Positions 48,186-59,500 of a stretch of 64,000 bases of DNA are shown piece by piece. The position numbers and the translations under genes are program-made. A model generated the notes under the pieces. The model was not told where the DNA came from. It did not search any database and was given only the letters and a program-made list of their open reading frames with translations. This DNA comes from Anarhynchus alexandrinus (taxonomy: Eukaryota > Chordata > Aves > Charadriiformes > Charadriidae): contig VUYV01000020.1 of the NCBI GenBank assembly GCA_008711295.1, positions 3,521,296 through 3,585,295 on the forward strand, in the 5' to 3' direction. How positions within the stretch are numbered: position 1 is the stretch's first letter; each line of letters opens with the position of its first letter.

Positions 48186-49529
48186 GGTATTCAAAGTTTG
48201 ATGTCAATAGGACAGAGCTACAAGTGCATTACTGCCTGTTTGTATGGTCTACTCAGCTACACCAATCACACCCTACCCAAAATATAAAGACATGCATGTT
48301 TATCAAATCATTTCAAGTGTCTCTAGAAACTACATTAACAGAAATCACAGTAATTGCTCTGGTGTCCAGATACCCATGTGTCAGCTTTTTCTACTTTTCA
48401 TCACCATTTTCTTCCAGAGCTGCCACCTCTGCTGCTGGTAGGACAGTTTGGTATGTGGAAGCTATCGGCCACATGGACCAGACATTCTTATTTTCAAAGG
48501 GTAGAGAGGCTAACAAAATTCAAGCACAGCTATAGGTGATGTCTGTGTCCCCTCTGGCCACACTTTCTCTATGGAAAAGGGTTGGTCTTTGGTTGCTTAG
48601 TATTAAAGTCTCTCTTATCAAGTTTCAGTGGTGGTCATAGTCCATTTTTATACTTTAGGGGTCTTTCAGTCTTCCTTACTGCAAAGTTTTATGGTAAGCT
48701 TTTTTCCTTTTTTCTCCTGTCCCTATTCCTAGTTTATGTGACCAACATACTACCAGCTATTGAGTCGCTGACATTTAGTTTTTCTTCTTAAGGCTCCTGC
48801 CTGCTCCTGGAAACACATAATATAAGCAAATAACTGACAAACCAATCTCTCCCTTGAGATTCTGGTGTAGAGTAGTTTTCCGGTTTAGAAAAGCTGAAGA
48901 CTTGCCTGTAAAGGCTCAGACTCAGAGTATGAGCTGATGTATTTAAAATACAAACAAACTTCAAGATTTTCAAACCTTTTTTATAGTTATCCTGGATTCT
49001 GATTTCTGATGCTGAGCACCTGACATTTAAGAGTAAGGTATGGGAAAGGTTATATGGAAGTTCGTTTACTTCTTCTACCTCAAGCTCCAATCTTGAGACC
49101 AGAAGGAAAAAACAGGCATCTCCAAAAGGTGCAATGGCACGATCCTCAGTTTTCTAGGTGCTTCTTTCTTCAGACTTAGGCACCCATTATCTTAAGTCCT
49201 TATTCTTAAACTATAGACATCTTATAAACCTCCAGGCTCCTACTTCCAACTCTTCATGGCAACACACCTAAAAGAGAAGAAAGCATCCCTTTTCATAAAA
49301 CACGTATTTCAGCCAAAAGTCTCATTACCTTGTTGTATGTGCCCTGTAGCATTTTCATTTCTGGTACTTCTGCCCAGGAGGAACACGTAAGTATAGGCAG
49401 GGCCAGGCTCCTGGCAAGGCCCAATTCATTTTGTCACAAGGATAATTTCAATCTTAAAAATTCTTGTTGAAAGAGTGAGCATCATAATATATAAGAAATG
49501 AATACAAATACATTAAAAATACTGTTTAT
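48186..49529. other. Unique non-coding sequence
   Basis: No gene supported. Plus frame 48182-48535 (117 codons) has no domain and overlaps two other frames. Near 49171 'cttaggcacccattatctta' recalls fragments of old amniote repeats. Confidence 0.45.
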
Positions 49530-49850
49530 CTGAGAACTTTCTTGAATGTCATGTGTTTTTCTGCAGTTCAACCATTTGACCTATGCCAGCTTGCAATTCA
49601 GAAGAAGCCATGTCTCTTTCATGTGTCTGATCATATAAATCACACTATAGGGCTTTCACTTTATGATTGGCTGACTGTGATTAATTTCAGATGTAAATGT
49701 TTGCAGAAAGTACATTTTAATTTTATTTTTTTTTTGCACAGGCATTCATATATGCAGGCTAATACATATATTTTGCATGAATATTCATTTCAGAGAAACT
49801 CAATCATAGAAGTGCTTATAGGAAATGACCACAGAAGACAAGTGCATTGA
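49530..49850. promoter_or_regulatory. Candidate regulatory block with a POU-like perfect palindrome
   Basis: ATGAATATTCAT at 49777-49788 is a perfect 12-bp palindrome preceded by TTTTGC, giving TTTTGCATGAATATTCAT, a composite of octamer-like and POU half-sites. TGATTAATTTCAG lies near 49677. A T-rich tract ending in CACAG (to 49741) would make a good splice acceptor, but no donor or coding frame supports an exon. Confidence 0.3.
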
Positions 49851-51409
49851 TATGAACATACAGGCACAACACTGAAAATTATGATTCTCCAAAGACCTTC
49901 TCAGTTACAACCTAAAATCTTTAAGCCCTCAGCTTTTGCCAGAATAATTTTCTGACAAAATGCTTTCTTTATTGGAATGGATAACAGATTTAGGTTTCCT
50001 CTTCTTATCTTCAGTCTCTGACTAATGTCCTAAGTTTCATAAGTTATTCCATCTTTCTTTGTCTGACCCAACTGTTTTATGCAGAATAGTATAGCTTCAG
50101 CTAGAAATATCGAGAGGTCATGCCTTTCCTTGACTCCTCTTCCCATTCTCAGTCCCCTTACGCAGCTTCAAAAAAGAATGCATGCTGTAGTAATAGGGTA
50201 CTTCTTGAGTTGTGGAAAGACCTAACTTCATAAACCTCAGCCAGGGAACAGCTAAGTTTAGGCATCTAGGGACACCTAGCATGGCAACCAAGTTACCTAG
50301 CCTAAAATTTAATCTTACTCCCAGATATTCATTGAGGTCTACTTTTTTGTCCTTTCAAAGAATCCTATGAGAACAGTTATTCTTAACATAATTCAGCTTC
50401 TTGGCGAAAATAGTAAAACAAAAGAAAAATAATGATGTCTGTGTGATCAGCAAAGGTCCTTGTGGCCAACTGTTTACACTGACTATGTAGTTGGTTTGGT
50501 TCAATGACTTCCTCATCCTGATTTGAAGGAGGGACTGCTACTGTTCTGAGATGTGTCTTAACCCTGAAGCGCTCCAGTGTGATGGGTTATTAGACGCTCT
50601 GATGTCAAGTGCTCTGAACATCTCCCGTTAAAGCTCTTCTACTGGAAATACCTAACTATTTGCTGAAACAGGACCTGAACTGCATATGATTTTAACTATT
50701 GGTCTGCCCAGTCATCTGTATGCTGCCATTAACACAACACTGTATTGTTGATAGGAAATGGGAAGGTTTCTGTGGGAAGGAAGGAGAAAGCTGTACTTCA
50801 GACTGCACATGGTGGTATATAGGGCACTTTCCTGTATGGTGGATGTTATTGACTTCTTATTTAAAATTAAAGAATGACCGAATTTAGACCATGGACTCTG
50901 TAAGAAAGTTTCTAGCTCTCAAACACAGGTCAGGGGAGTAGTGCCTTTAGGCTCAGTTATTAAAATCTCTTTGAGATGCAGAGTCTAAGTGACTTCTTCC
51001 CTAATTGTTTTCCTCAGCTGAGTTCTGCCTTTCCTCAGCTGAGCTATCAACTTTCTTGAATCAAATTTTAGGCATCTTTCTTTCCCTGTGTGTTATTTAG
51101 GCCTTTTTGCTCTCATCTGCAGCTGGATAGAAAACCATCTACTAACTAATGTTAGAGGGGTAAATACTGCTTCATGGAGATTCCCCTGTGGAAATCTGGA
51201 GTCTTGAGGTGCTTTTATTAGTGATGATAATATGACCCCTCCCCTGTGACCAGATTCCCCTGGTAAGTCTTCCGTTGTTTTTAGATTCAGCAGTCCCATG
51301 GGATACAGTGGTATGGAAAGGTTCATTGGAAAATGTGGGAGGTAATGTTCCATCACCTCCGTATTTCCCAATTGTTTTACAATAAAGGATAAAGCATTAC
51401 AATGCATCA
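49851..51409. other. Unique non-coding sequence
   Basis: No gene seen. Two copies of the palindrome-bearing CCTCAGCTGAG lie at 51012-51022 and 51033-51043. CCTAG and CTAGG words recur at 50265-50310. Confidence 0.5.
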
Positions 51410-51800
51410 CGCTATTACATTGTCATGTTTTCACTGGTGCTATCATTGCACAGTCCATAAATTCTTGCAATGAAAAAAGACTACTAAACTGTCTATACAG
51501 ACAATGTTAAATTCAATGTGTTGCCTACCGTTTCATCTCAATTAGCAGCAGCTAAATGGTTGGAACCAATTCTGCATCTTCATTTGCACTGCCTGTCTAA
51601 TAGCCTGATTTACATCGGTAGCACCAGCATAGAATTTTAGTTAATTGGGATTTCAGTAGCTAAATGGCATTTCATTGTCCTAGCAAAACAAACACGTGTT
51701 TATGAGTTTTTAAGTAAAATTGTAAGCGCTTCAAATGATGTTTAGTTTATCAAGCAGCAAAACTGCTTTCTATTAAAATTCACCGTTCATAATGGTACAC
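51410..51800. promoter_or_regulatory. Candidate conserved non-coding block
   Basis: Contains TGTCTATACAGACA (51490-51503, arms TGTCT/AGACA), CTCAATTAGCAGCAGC near 51537, AGTTAATTGGGATTT near 51640 and TGTTTATGAG near 51698. AT-rich, non-repetitive, without long frames. Regulatory role inferred from motif content only. Confidence 0.27.
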
Positions 51801-53642
51801 AAAACACTATAGCCACAATAGCGACAGGAAAGGTGTAGGCACTGCATAGAAACTACCTGATAGTGGCTTCATGTTAAAAATGTTCATTAGATGATTCTGC
51901 TGTACTGTGGAGGTGGAAACTTCTTGTGAGCAGAATTAATTCCACAGAAGCTGTGCTGTTTTATCACAAAGGCTTAGATGCATTGTGAAATTCACTTCTT
52001 TTTATGTTCTGCTTAAGTCCTGCTGACACCCAGAGGGACCTAGAAACAGCTTCCTAGCTCTAAGATGGTGTTTGTTTTATTGCTACAGTATTGCCTAAGG
52101 GCTTATGCTATGATGGAGCCTTGTTTTTACTGTCATTTGTTATTGTTAATTCCAGGCAGTCTAGAATGATGAGTCACGCCCTTGAAAATCATGAGATAGC
52201 GTTAAAAATAATGAATTTTAAAACCATAGTAATAACATGCCTTAGGGCTTTATTATTTTACCTCCATTTTTTTGAGATTAGAGTGGATAAGAGTCCAATG
52301 TTATTCTCCCATCAAAATACCAAACCTTACGTTATCAAGGTACAAAGTTGATATATTACCTTGATTCTAGGAGATGGGGGTTTTAAAGAAAATATCAAAT
52401 CATGTGAGGCCTTTTTACTAGACGAGATGTATAAGCATATACTTATCCATAACCTAGTGAATGTATGATTGGGAAGACAGTATCTAAGGTGTGGTTGAGG
52501 TATGCAAGCAGGCAGGGTGAGGAGAGAGGACAGTGGACCAAAATAGACCAAACTCTTGGCTTGCGTAAATGAGCAGGTTCCCACTGGAGCTAGCAGAGAC
52601 AGAGCAGTCTGCGTGCACTGAAGCCTGGCCTGGTCTGGGTACAACTCCTAGCGTGTCAGATGCAACACACACCTTGTGTGACCTTTACCTGTTGTCTGCC
52701 TCCAGAAGCAAGTCTTGAAAGTGTATCATAAAGCTCAGTCCTACCCTTGACTTAGGGCAATGGAGCCATTCAGTAGGTCTGCTCCCCTTCTTGTTTCTGG
52801 GGTTACACAGAAGAGACAGAACCCACACAGGAAACGGAGTTCAGTCCGTATAAAAGAGAAATGTGCAAATGTGAAAGCCTTCTAAGAAATAGCGAAGGTG
52901 CTTTATAAAGATTTCTAACAAGTTGAAAGAGTGAACGAGGCGAACAGGTATATATACAGGTGGAGAGGTAGGGAGAAATGAATCTGCAGCAATTAAAAAG
53001 AAAAAAAAAAGGTATTAGAAACCCTGATTAGAATTCAGCACAGACCCAGGTGTTCTGCAAGGGACAGTTGCATGTACTATTTGAAGCATCCTCAAGGCAT
53101 AGCTCAGAATAAAGTGACTGATGACTATAGTAATGACCGTTATTTCAGTTCTCCATGTCAGTATTCAGAACTGAAAAACCACCCCTGCCTAGAGCTACAG
53201 AGCACATTAATGAAAATGCAAAAGACAAAGTCAAGAATCTCATTTTACCTTGGGGGAGAGGCAGTTTAATACCCTTCACTTTTCAGAAGTGATAGAATTT
53301 CTCTAAAGGGATGACAATGTGGCAAGTTGATGACAACTTCAGTGAAAGTCAAGGAAAGCAGATAAAATGTTGCATGAGAAAACAATTAAAACCCCAACAC
53401 CTGTGAAAGATCTTGGTGCCAAAGCAAAATAACATGCTGAATTCTCTCTGAATCTTAAGGGAGCACTTAATCAGCCTTCCATAAGCACTGATGAAAGGTG
53501 CATAGTGAAAATCCAGTGCAATTGTTTTAAATCTGCACAGGTCAGTGCTAGGTCAAGGAATAATGATCATGAAAATTTGATCCACAGAGTTTTCAATTCA
53601 CAATAATACTTGTCTAACTGGTTTTCTTCTGCATTTACCACT
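51801..53642. other. Unique non-coding sequence
   Basis: No gene supported. Minus frame 52327-52644 (105 codons) is without recognisable motif. A short A run lies near 53001. Confidence 0.5.
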
Positions 53643-53963
53643 TTATTTTTTCTTACAGAAGAACACATAAAAGTTAAAATTGAAAGGAAACCCCTCAAGT
53701 TTTCCATCCTGAAAATGAAAATAATGTGGATGAGTGTTGGACTTGTAGATTGGAAGAGCAACAGCTTTGAATGATTTACAGTACATCCAGGATTCCATAC
53801 ATTTATCCACCTCAGTTTGGTCTTGGGAAGGGAGCAGTTCTATTAGGTCCATGTTGTTAGGTCGTTCTTTCTCTAATGCACTATTCTTCATCAGCAGGAA
53901 CACGGCTGCAGTATCAGGTTCTTTGATTCTACCTGCATGGTGTGGGCTCAGTAAAGCTGTTTT
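53643..53963 (-). other. Unidentified protein-like open stretch next to a CR1
   Basis: The minus strand is open for 107 codons with no good ATG start (the conceptual start would be GTG at 53903). Between about 53930 and 53745 it reads like protein: [20 protein letters not shown], then [20 protein letters not shown], then [18 protein letters not shown]. Composition is mixed and acidic/basic balanced, unlike the Leu/Phe/Cys-rich chance frames elsewhere. Just upstream an in-frame TGA interrupts further protein-like codons that run toward the CR1 boundary at 54036. I do not recognise a family. It may be a fossil exon, a retropseudogene piece or an old repeat. Confidence 0.25.
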
Positions 53964-54035
53964 TCAAGAGTTTAAAATGGTACCCAGTGCTGGTAGCGGA
54001 ACCGATTGCATTCCCATGGAAGAGTTCTCACAAAA

Positions 54036-54692
54036 CCTGATGACCATGAGCCAGCAATGTGCCCTGGCAGCCAAGAAGGCGAATGGCATCCTGGGGTGCA
54101 TCAAGAAGAGTGTGGCCAGCAGGTCGAGGGAGGTCATCCTCCCCCTCTACTCTGCCCTGGTGAGGCCGCATCTGGAGTACTGCATCCAGTTCTGGGCTCC
54201 CCAGTTCAAGAAGGACAGGGATCTGCTGGAGAGGGTCCAGCAAAGGGCCACGAAGATGATTAGGGGATTAGAACATCTCTCATATGAGGAAAGGCTTAGA
54301 GACTTGGGTCTCTTTAGTCTAGAGAAAAGAAGATTGAGGGGGGATCTTATTAACGCTTATAGATACTTAAAAGGAGGATGCCAGTGGTATGGGAGCAGTC
54401 TTTTTTCAGTGGTGCCCATTGATAGGATGAGGGGTAATGGGCACAAGCTTGAACATAGGAAGTTCCATCTTAACATGAGGAGGAACTTCTTTACCTTGAG
54501 GGTAGTGGAGCACTGGAACAGGTTGCCCAGAGAAGCTGTGGAGTCTCCCACTCTGGAGACATTCAAAACCCGCCTGGACGCTGTCCTGTGCAACCTGTTG
54601 TAGGTGACCCTGCTCTGGCGGGGGGGTTGGACTAGATGATCTCCAGAGGTCCCTTCCAACCCTGACTATTCTGTGATTCTGTGATTCTGTGA
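54036..54692 (+). mobile_element. CR1 LINE, 5'-truncated, best preserved ORF2 C-terminus (ATTCTGTG octamers)
   Basis: The CR1 part of the open frame runs from [17 protein letters not shown] through [76 protein letters not shown] and [17 protein letters not shown]. It ends at a proper stop at 54603 with no frameshift. The 3' untranslated tail and three ATTCTGTG octamers (54668-54691) are intact. It is the youngest-looking copy here. The frame happens to stay open upstream to 53767 through unrelated sequence, giving a fortuitous 278-codon frame. Confidence 0.97.
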
Positions 54693-56239
54693 AACCCTTT
54701 CTGTAGCAGCAAATGTAATTTTTCCAAAATTATTTTTTTTGGCTGGAAGCAAAGATTATGTGATCATGTTGGCTCTCCACCTGTTTGTTCATCTGTTTGT
54801 CTCCTAATGCTTACCTGAGTAAGTGTCAAATCTGTTGGTCAGTTTTGACTACATTTCGCAAGGAAGAAGAGGCATCAAAAGTAATTGCATTCATAGATGC
54901 TTCGTGAAAAGTGGTGGGTGAGGAAAGGAGACTTAAATTAGAGGGCCCACAGAGGGAAAGGCTGCAGTGTAAACTCAATGGTTGACTCTTCTGCTTGGCT
55001 TGCCTCTGGCAAAAAATTGCACACAAAGCTTGGAGGCTGTTTGAGCACATGTCCTCAGTCTATTAGAGGGCAGATAGTACAGGGATTAGACTGAGTGTGG
55101 AGAGGCTGTTCATCTTTGTGTTGGGATAAAGTAAATGAGGAACATGGAAGTATTTCAGAGAAAGGTAAGATTTTCAAGGTCATAGGAGTAAAGAAAGGCC
55201 AACAGAGAGCACCAGAATATGAGAGTTCGTATCTCCTTAGTTCCCCCACTTGTGGAAAAACATAATTTATTTCCCCCTGGTTAAAAACCCTTTACAGTTT
55301 CCATTAAATGATATTCAAATGCTGCTATGCTGTGAGATCCTTTTCTGCCTGATAAACTTTCTTTCGTGTACTAGCAAGCTAATAACTACATTTACAATTT
55401 TTCTTCGGACTGATGGGAATCAAAATGTTCCTTTTTGTCATACAAAATAAGGAAATGTTTACTTTCTGGGTACATTCATGATCAGCCCACACCTCCCTAA
55501 ACCACTAAAATGCCCCGTGTTGATATCTCATGCTGTTATTCTCCACTGGCAAAGCTCCAGATCCTGTGATGAAGTGTGTTTTCTCTAGCTGAACTGCTGT
55601 AATGCTTCACTGTAGTCTCATGACTGCAGTGCCTATGGGAAAAGTAGTCACCATCTTGCAAGCTAGCCTTTAAGAATATTTTTTTTTATTCAGAAGCAAA
55701 GGAATAAAAATGTAAACGAAATCTGGAGGCAGCTTACAAATGATGATGATGCTTTCCCAAGAATAAATTATACTATAATTCAATAAAAACAAATACAGGA
55801 AAAGAACCCTAAACAATAGTACTGACACTAAAAATAAAATGAAAAAGAGGATGCTAAAACTCAAGAGAGAAATATGTAAACTCACTGGTATCTGCTTTAT
55901 GGCTTCTACAAGTGTAAATAAGTAGTATCTATATTGGTATCACTGGAGTCTCAGTCTGTGGACCTGGAGTGAGAGCAGAAATTGGTTCTGTAAGATTTTT
56001 AGTTGGTTATATTGAAGCACTTCTGCAAATGACAAATTTCCCAGTTAAATTTCCTTCCTCCCAGTCACCGGTGGGTAGGAATCCACAGGAATCTCAAAGG
56101 ATTGATTAGAAAGCCATTAACTACATTTGCTGAATTTATCCACAAGTATATCTCAGACAAAACCTGTAGTTTCAGTCTCCTGTGACTTGTCTGAATGACA
56201 ATAGTGTAACAAATACACTCTGTAGGAAGTAGAGAACTA
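54693..56239. other. Unique AT-rich non-coding sequence
   Basis: No gene seen. Short frames lack domains. Confidence 0.5.
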
Positions 56240-56620
56240 GAGCTACGTGTCTCTCTCTCTGCTTGTTTTTATTTATTTAATTAATTCATTCATTCTTTTG
56301 GCCTTTGGTTGAATTTGACAAGATTTCCATGAATGGGCAAACTGAGGGGGGGGAGGTGTTGATTAAACTTTTTCCCAGACATAATTTTATTCTGCTTTAA
56401 CAGCTCCACATCTCTGCTCAGCTCACTCTAATGTTTCTGTTAAGAAAAATATTAAGTCAGAGAAAGTAGCACATCACGGAGATGCTATCACCACTGGCAA
56501 ATAGCTGTCTGGCTGCATTGAAATCACGGAAATTAATGATGGAGATGTGGTGAATTCATTCATCTTGTCCATCCTGACTGTCATAGGAGGTGTTCAATGC
56601 TTATACTGCTAGAAATGCTC
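56240..56620. promoter_or_regulatory. Candidate conserved non-coding block
   Basis: Includes 'tttatttatttaattaattc' near 56269, 'gatttccatgaatgggcaaa' near 56322, a G run at 56346-56353, and 'cacggaaattaatgatggag' then 'atgtggtgaattcattcatc' near 56526. The latter half is strikingly non-repetitive and motif-like. Inference only. Confidence 0.25.
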
Positions 56621-58391
56621 AGATGGATAGATATAATTTAGAGTGCTTGGCACACTGCTTTGCAGAAAAGTTGAAGCTCAGAGCAAAGTGGGAAAATATT
56701 CCATAAATAGTCCATTCAAGAATAACACAGCTTTGAGTCAGCTCAGGACCAATGTTTTCTCTATCTTCTTTTCCATAAACATCTGCATGTCTAAGGTTTT
56801 GTTCATACATCTACACAAAAAGAAACTCAGATGTGTACAGAGATGTGATGGCACGACAAGGCTTAGCCATTTGAAAGAGGCTGCTTCTGCTGTTTTGGGT
56901 TTGCAGTGACAAGAGAGAAAGGGGTCCATCCCTTGTTCTTCACAGACAGGATGAAAGTGGGGTAGAAATTTTTATAGTGGGCTTTTTGCTCCTTCCCCAA
57001 GAATAAACAATTCTGAGGGACCTCTGCTGCTTCCAGTCAGCCTCAGTCGCAAAACAGACTGAGCTCATAGTATATATATTTTTAGCAGAAACAGTTTTGC
57101 AATAGGTATTAACATCTTTTTTCCTTTTCTTTGGGTCAGGACACAAAGCTAGAATGCATTCACACCAGTGGCATGTCTGCTGGTTCCTCTTGTTATGTAT
57201 CTTGTATACTGCACTATGGCATGCGGGTTGCTAACCATGATTCTGTCATTTTTCATTCATTCGTTGTGGCTTAATCAGGTCCTGAGCTGCTCTGAGCCTT
57301 GGGTACCTCCAGCTGCTATGCTGTGAGGCACAGCGTACACACCACTCATCCCAAACTCCGTTTTGCTGGCTGCTGTTGCAGCTCCTTGCTTTCTATAGAA
57401 ATCGGCTTTCAGAGAGGAATGTAATTTAAAATGTGTTTGCAATCTAATATACATAGGTTCATGTTATTCATGTTTCCCTTTTGTCCGTGTTCTTCCATCT
57501 TCCTATGTTTAAAGGGGATAATGGGATGAGCAGCAGGGATTTTGTTACATGTGCCATCAAGCTTTGCGAGGGGAATATCCAAAGCAGTGGTGAGGAGCTG
57601 ATGTCATTAAGGAGCTCTGAGTTTCACTATGAAAAGGCACCTGAGTCTGTAAAACTGGATTTGGGTCAAAAGACCATAGTTTAATGATCACAGAAGGCTG
57701 GAACAGTTCAATCCTTCCCCTAGTGAGAGAATGTGCTGGTGTCTGGTTGTTCCAACCTCTTTCTGTCCCTCTGCAAACTTGAAGAGACGGACAACGTAGG
57801 AAACTGTGTTGACAATGGTGCAAAGCGAGATCAGAAGCTCTAGCACTTGTTATTTTCATAGATGAATGGACTTAAAATGGAACAGATTGTACTGATGGTG
57901 TCTGGTCAGGATTATGAGTAGATGAGCCTGTTTTATTTTATTTGCATAATATATTTCTCAGGAATGGTTTTGTGGCAGTTACATCTCTGCTTTGAGCTCA
58001 GAACAGCCTCCTGTTCGGAGTGCAGTTTTCTGCCTCTGACCTCCTTTGGATAACTTTATTTAAAGCTGCAAAGTGGGAAAAGCATTATTCCATTCGCAAA
58101 ATCTACTGATATCCCCTTTCCATGTTATTTTATCTGCTTCAGAGTGGAGGTGAAAAGGCACTGTCGGTCAGCACTGACAGTTTCAGCTAGAAACACTACA
58201 GCCCTCTACCTGTGTGTTGAATATTTGTTGTGGCAAGTCCTCTCCCTTGACTGACCTGCTTTGGACCTCCCAAATTAACTCTGCTGTGATTGAAGATTTG
58301 CCAGCAGCACAAAAGAAACCAGAATGCTGGCAGGTAATTAGTTGAAGCCAGATTCAGATCAGTAGTTATAGATAGAAAGAGTCTTATTAAG
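56621..58391. other. Unique non-coding sequence
   Basis: No gene supported. Opposing frames at 56643-56909 and 56738-56929, and at 57481-57684 and 57557-57859, show no domain. Confidence 0.5.
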
Positions 58392-58690
58392 TAGGGGGCT
58401 TATAAGAAATATGGGGACAAACTTTTAAGCTGGGCCTGTTGCAACAGGACAAAGGGTAATGGTTTTAAACTAAAAGAGGGTAGATTTAGACTAGATATAA
58501 GGAAGAAATTCATTACGCTGAAGGTGAAATGCTGGAACAGGTTGCCCATCCCTGGAAACATTCAAGGTCAGGCTGGATGGGGCTCTGAGCAACCTGATCT
58601 ACTGGAAGATGTCCCTGCTTATTGCAGGGATGTTGGACTAGATGACTTTTAAAGGTCCCTTCCAACCCAAACTATCTGTGATTTTATAAG
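58392..58690 (+). mobile_element. CR1 LINE, 5'-truncated, internally deleted
   Basis: Sense-orientation 3' end: 'gggggcttataagaaatatg', then 'aagggtaatggttttaaact', then 'tggaacaggttgcccatccc', then 'ttggactagatgacttttaa', then 'aggtcccttccaacccaaac'. A short deletion joins GTTGCCC directly to ATCCCTGG, removing the codons that normally lie between NRLP and the following ESP/DAP-type segment. The octamer is reduced to a single degenerate CTGTGATT. The copy is non-coding. Confidence 0.93.
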
Positions 58691-58870
58691 TAAGTAAATT
58701 CATTCCCTATTAGAGCAAGTTATATTCACTGACTGGAAGATTATTTCTACCGATACTATTTTGCGTTATTTTCTATTGATAAAATATACTTACAGCAGCA
58801 AATGATGATGTTCATGTGCCCTGAACACTTTCCTTTTTAAGTAAGATAGACAAAGACAGGCATGTGAAAT
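58691..58870. other. Unique non-coding sequence
   Basis: Nothing recognisable in this short stretch between the CR1 end and the open frame that follows. Confidence 0.5.
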
Positions 58871-59341
58871 TCACATGTCAGAAAAAGGCGATATGAAGTC
58901 TATGTGTTGAGCTAATATGCTAAAATGTGCAAAAAATATTCTGCACAAATGTGCATTTTTAGGATGCAGAGGTGTGAGCTCTACTTGCAACTGCCTCTTT
59001 TGATACACCAGCTGTATGTCACCTCTCTGTTTTAGAGGCCTTATACTGGTGCTCCTGTGAGTCAAAGACCATCCCTGAGGAAGAGGAGTAATACCATCTC
59101 CATTGCAGTGCATTTTTATAGGTTTTATACCTGATCTTCTCTTCCAGCGTCCCATGTGATGTATGCAGCTGGGCAATGAATAGTTGGTCCAAGAGCTGAA
59201 GTTTTCACATTTGGGTTCGTGCATGTCCTGAAGAATCGTGAGGTCCTGCACACAAAATCCATGCTGATAGCCTGACCACATTGCAATCTGTGCTCTGGCT
59301 CTGCAGCCCTGAGGAGAGACAAACACATACCTCCTCAGCAT
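58871..59341 (-). other. Longest open frame outside CR1 (156 codons), unidentified
   Basis: The frame begins MLRRYVFVSPQGCRARAQ and ends HIDFISPFSDM. It includes CVQDLTILQDMHEPKCENF and RPLKQRGDIQLVYQKRQLQV. No domain, transmembrane segment or signal peptide is recognised. Local GC is higher than average, which lengthens chance frames. A second minus frame (59125-59328) overlaps it. It lacks an obvious homolog known to me, and it could be chance or an old repeat. Confidence 0.15.
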
Positions 59342-59394
59342 ATACCTTAAAAATTTATTGTGTCCAAACCCAAAGTGTATAAGAGGAAGAGATC

Positions 59395-59500
59395 ACAGCT
59401 TTATGCTGCAAAAACATAAAGTGTGAAGTGAGCCCTATAAGCACGAGTCTGGTAGACCATGTTTGAATCTAGGTGGGATTGTCTTGAAGTCTCTTCTTGT
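59395..59500 (+). repeat. Possible MIR/tRNA-type SINE head relic
   Basis: 'ataagcacgagtctggtaga' then 'ccatgtttgaatctaggtgg' follows the spacing of SINE heads (GAGCACTGGACT...GGTTCGAATCC). The B-box-like TGTTTGAATCT is at 59460-59470. No tRNA fold closes. Confidence 0.35.
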
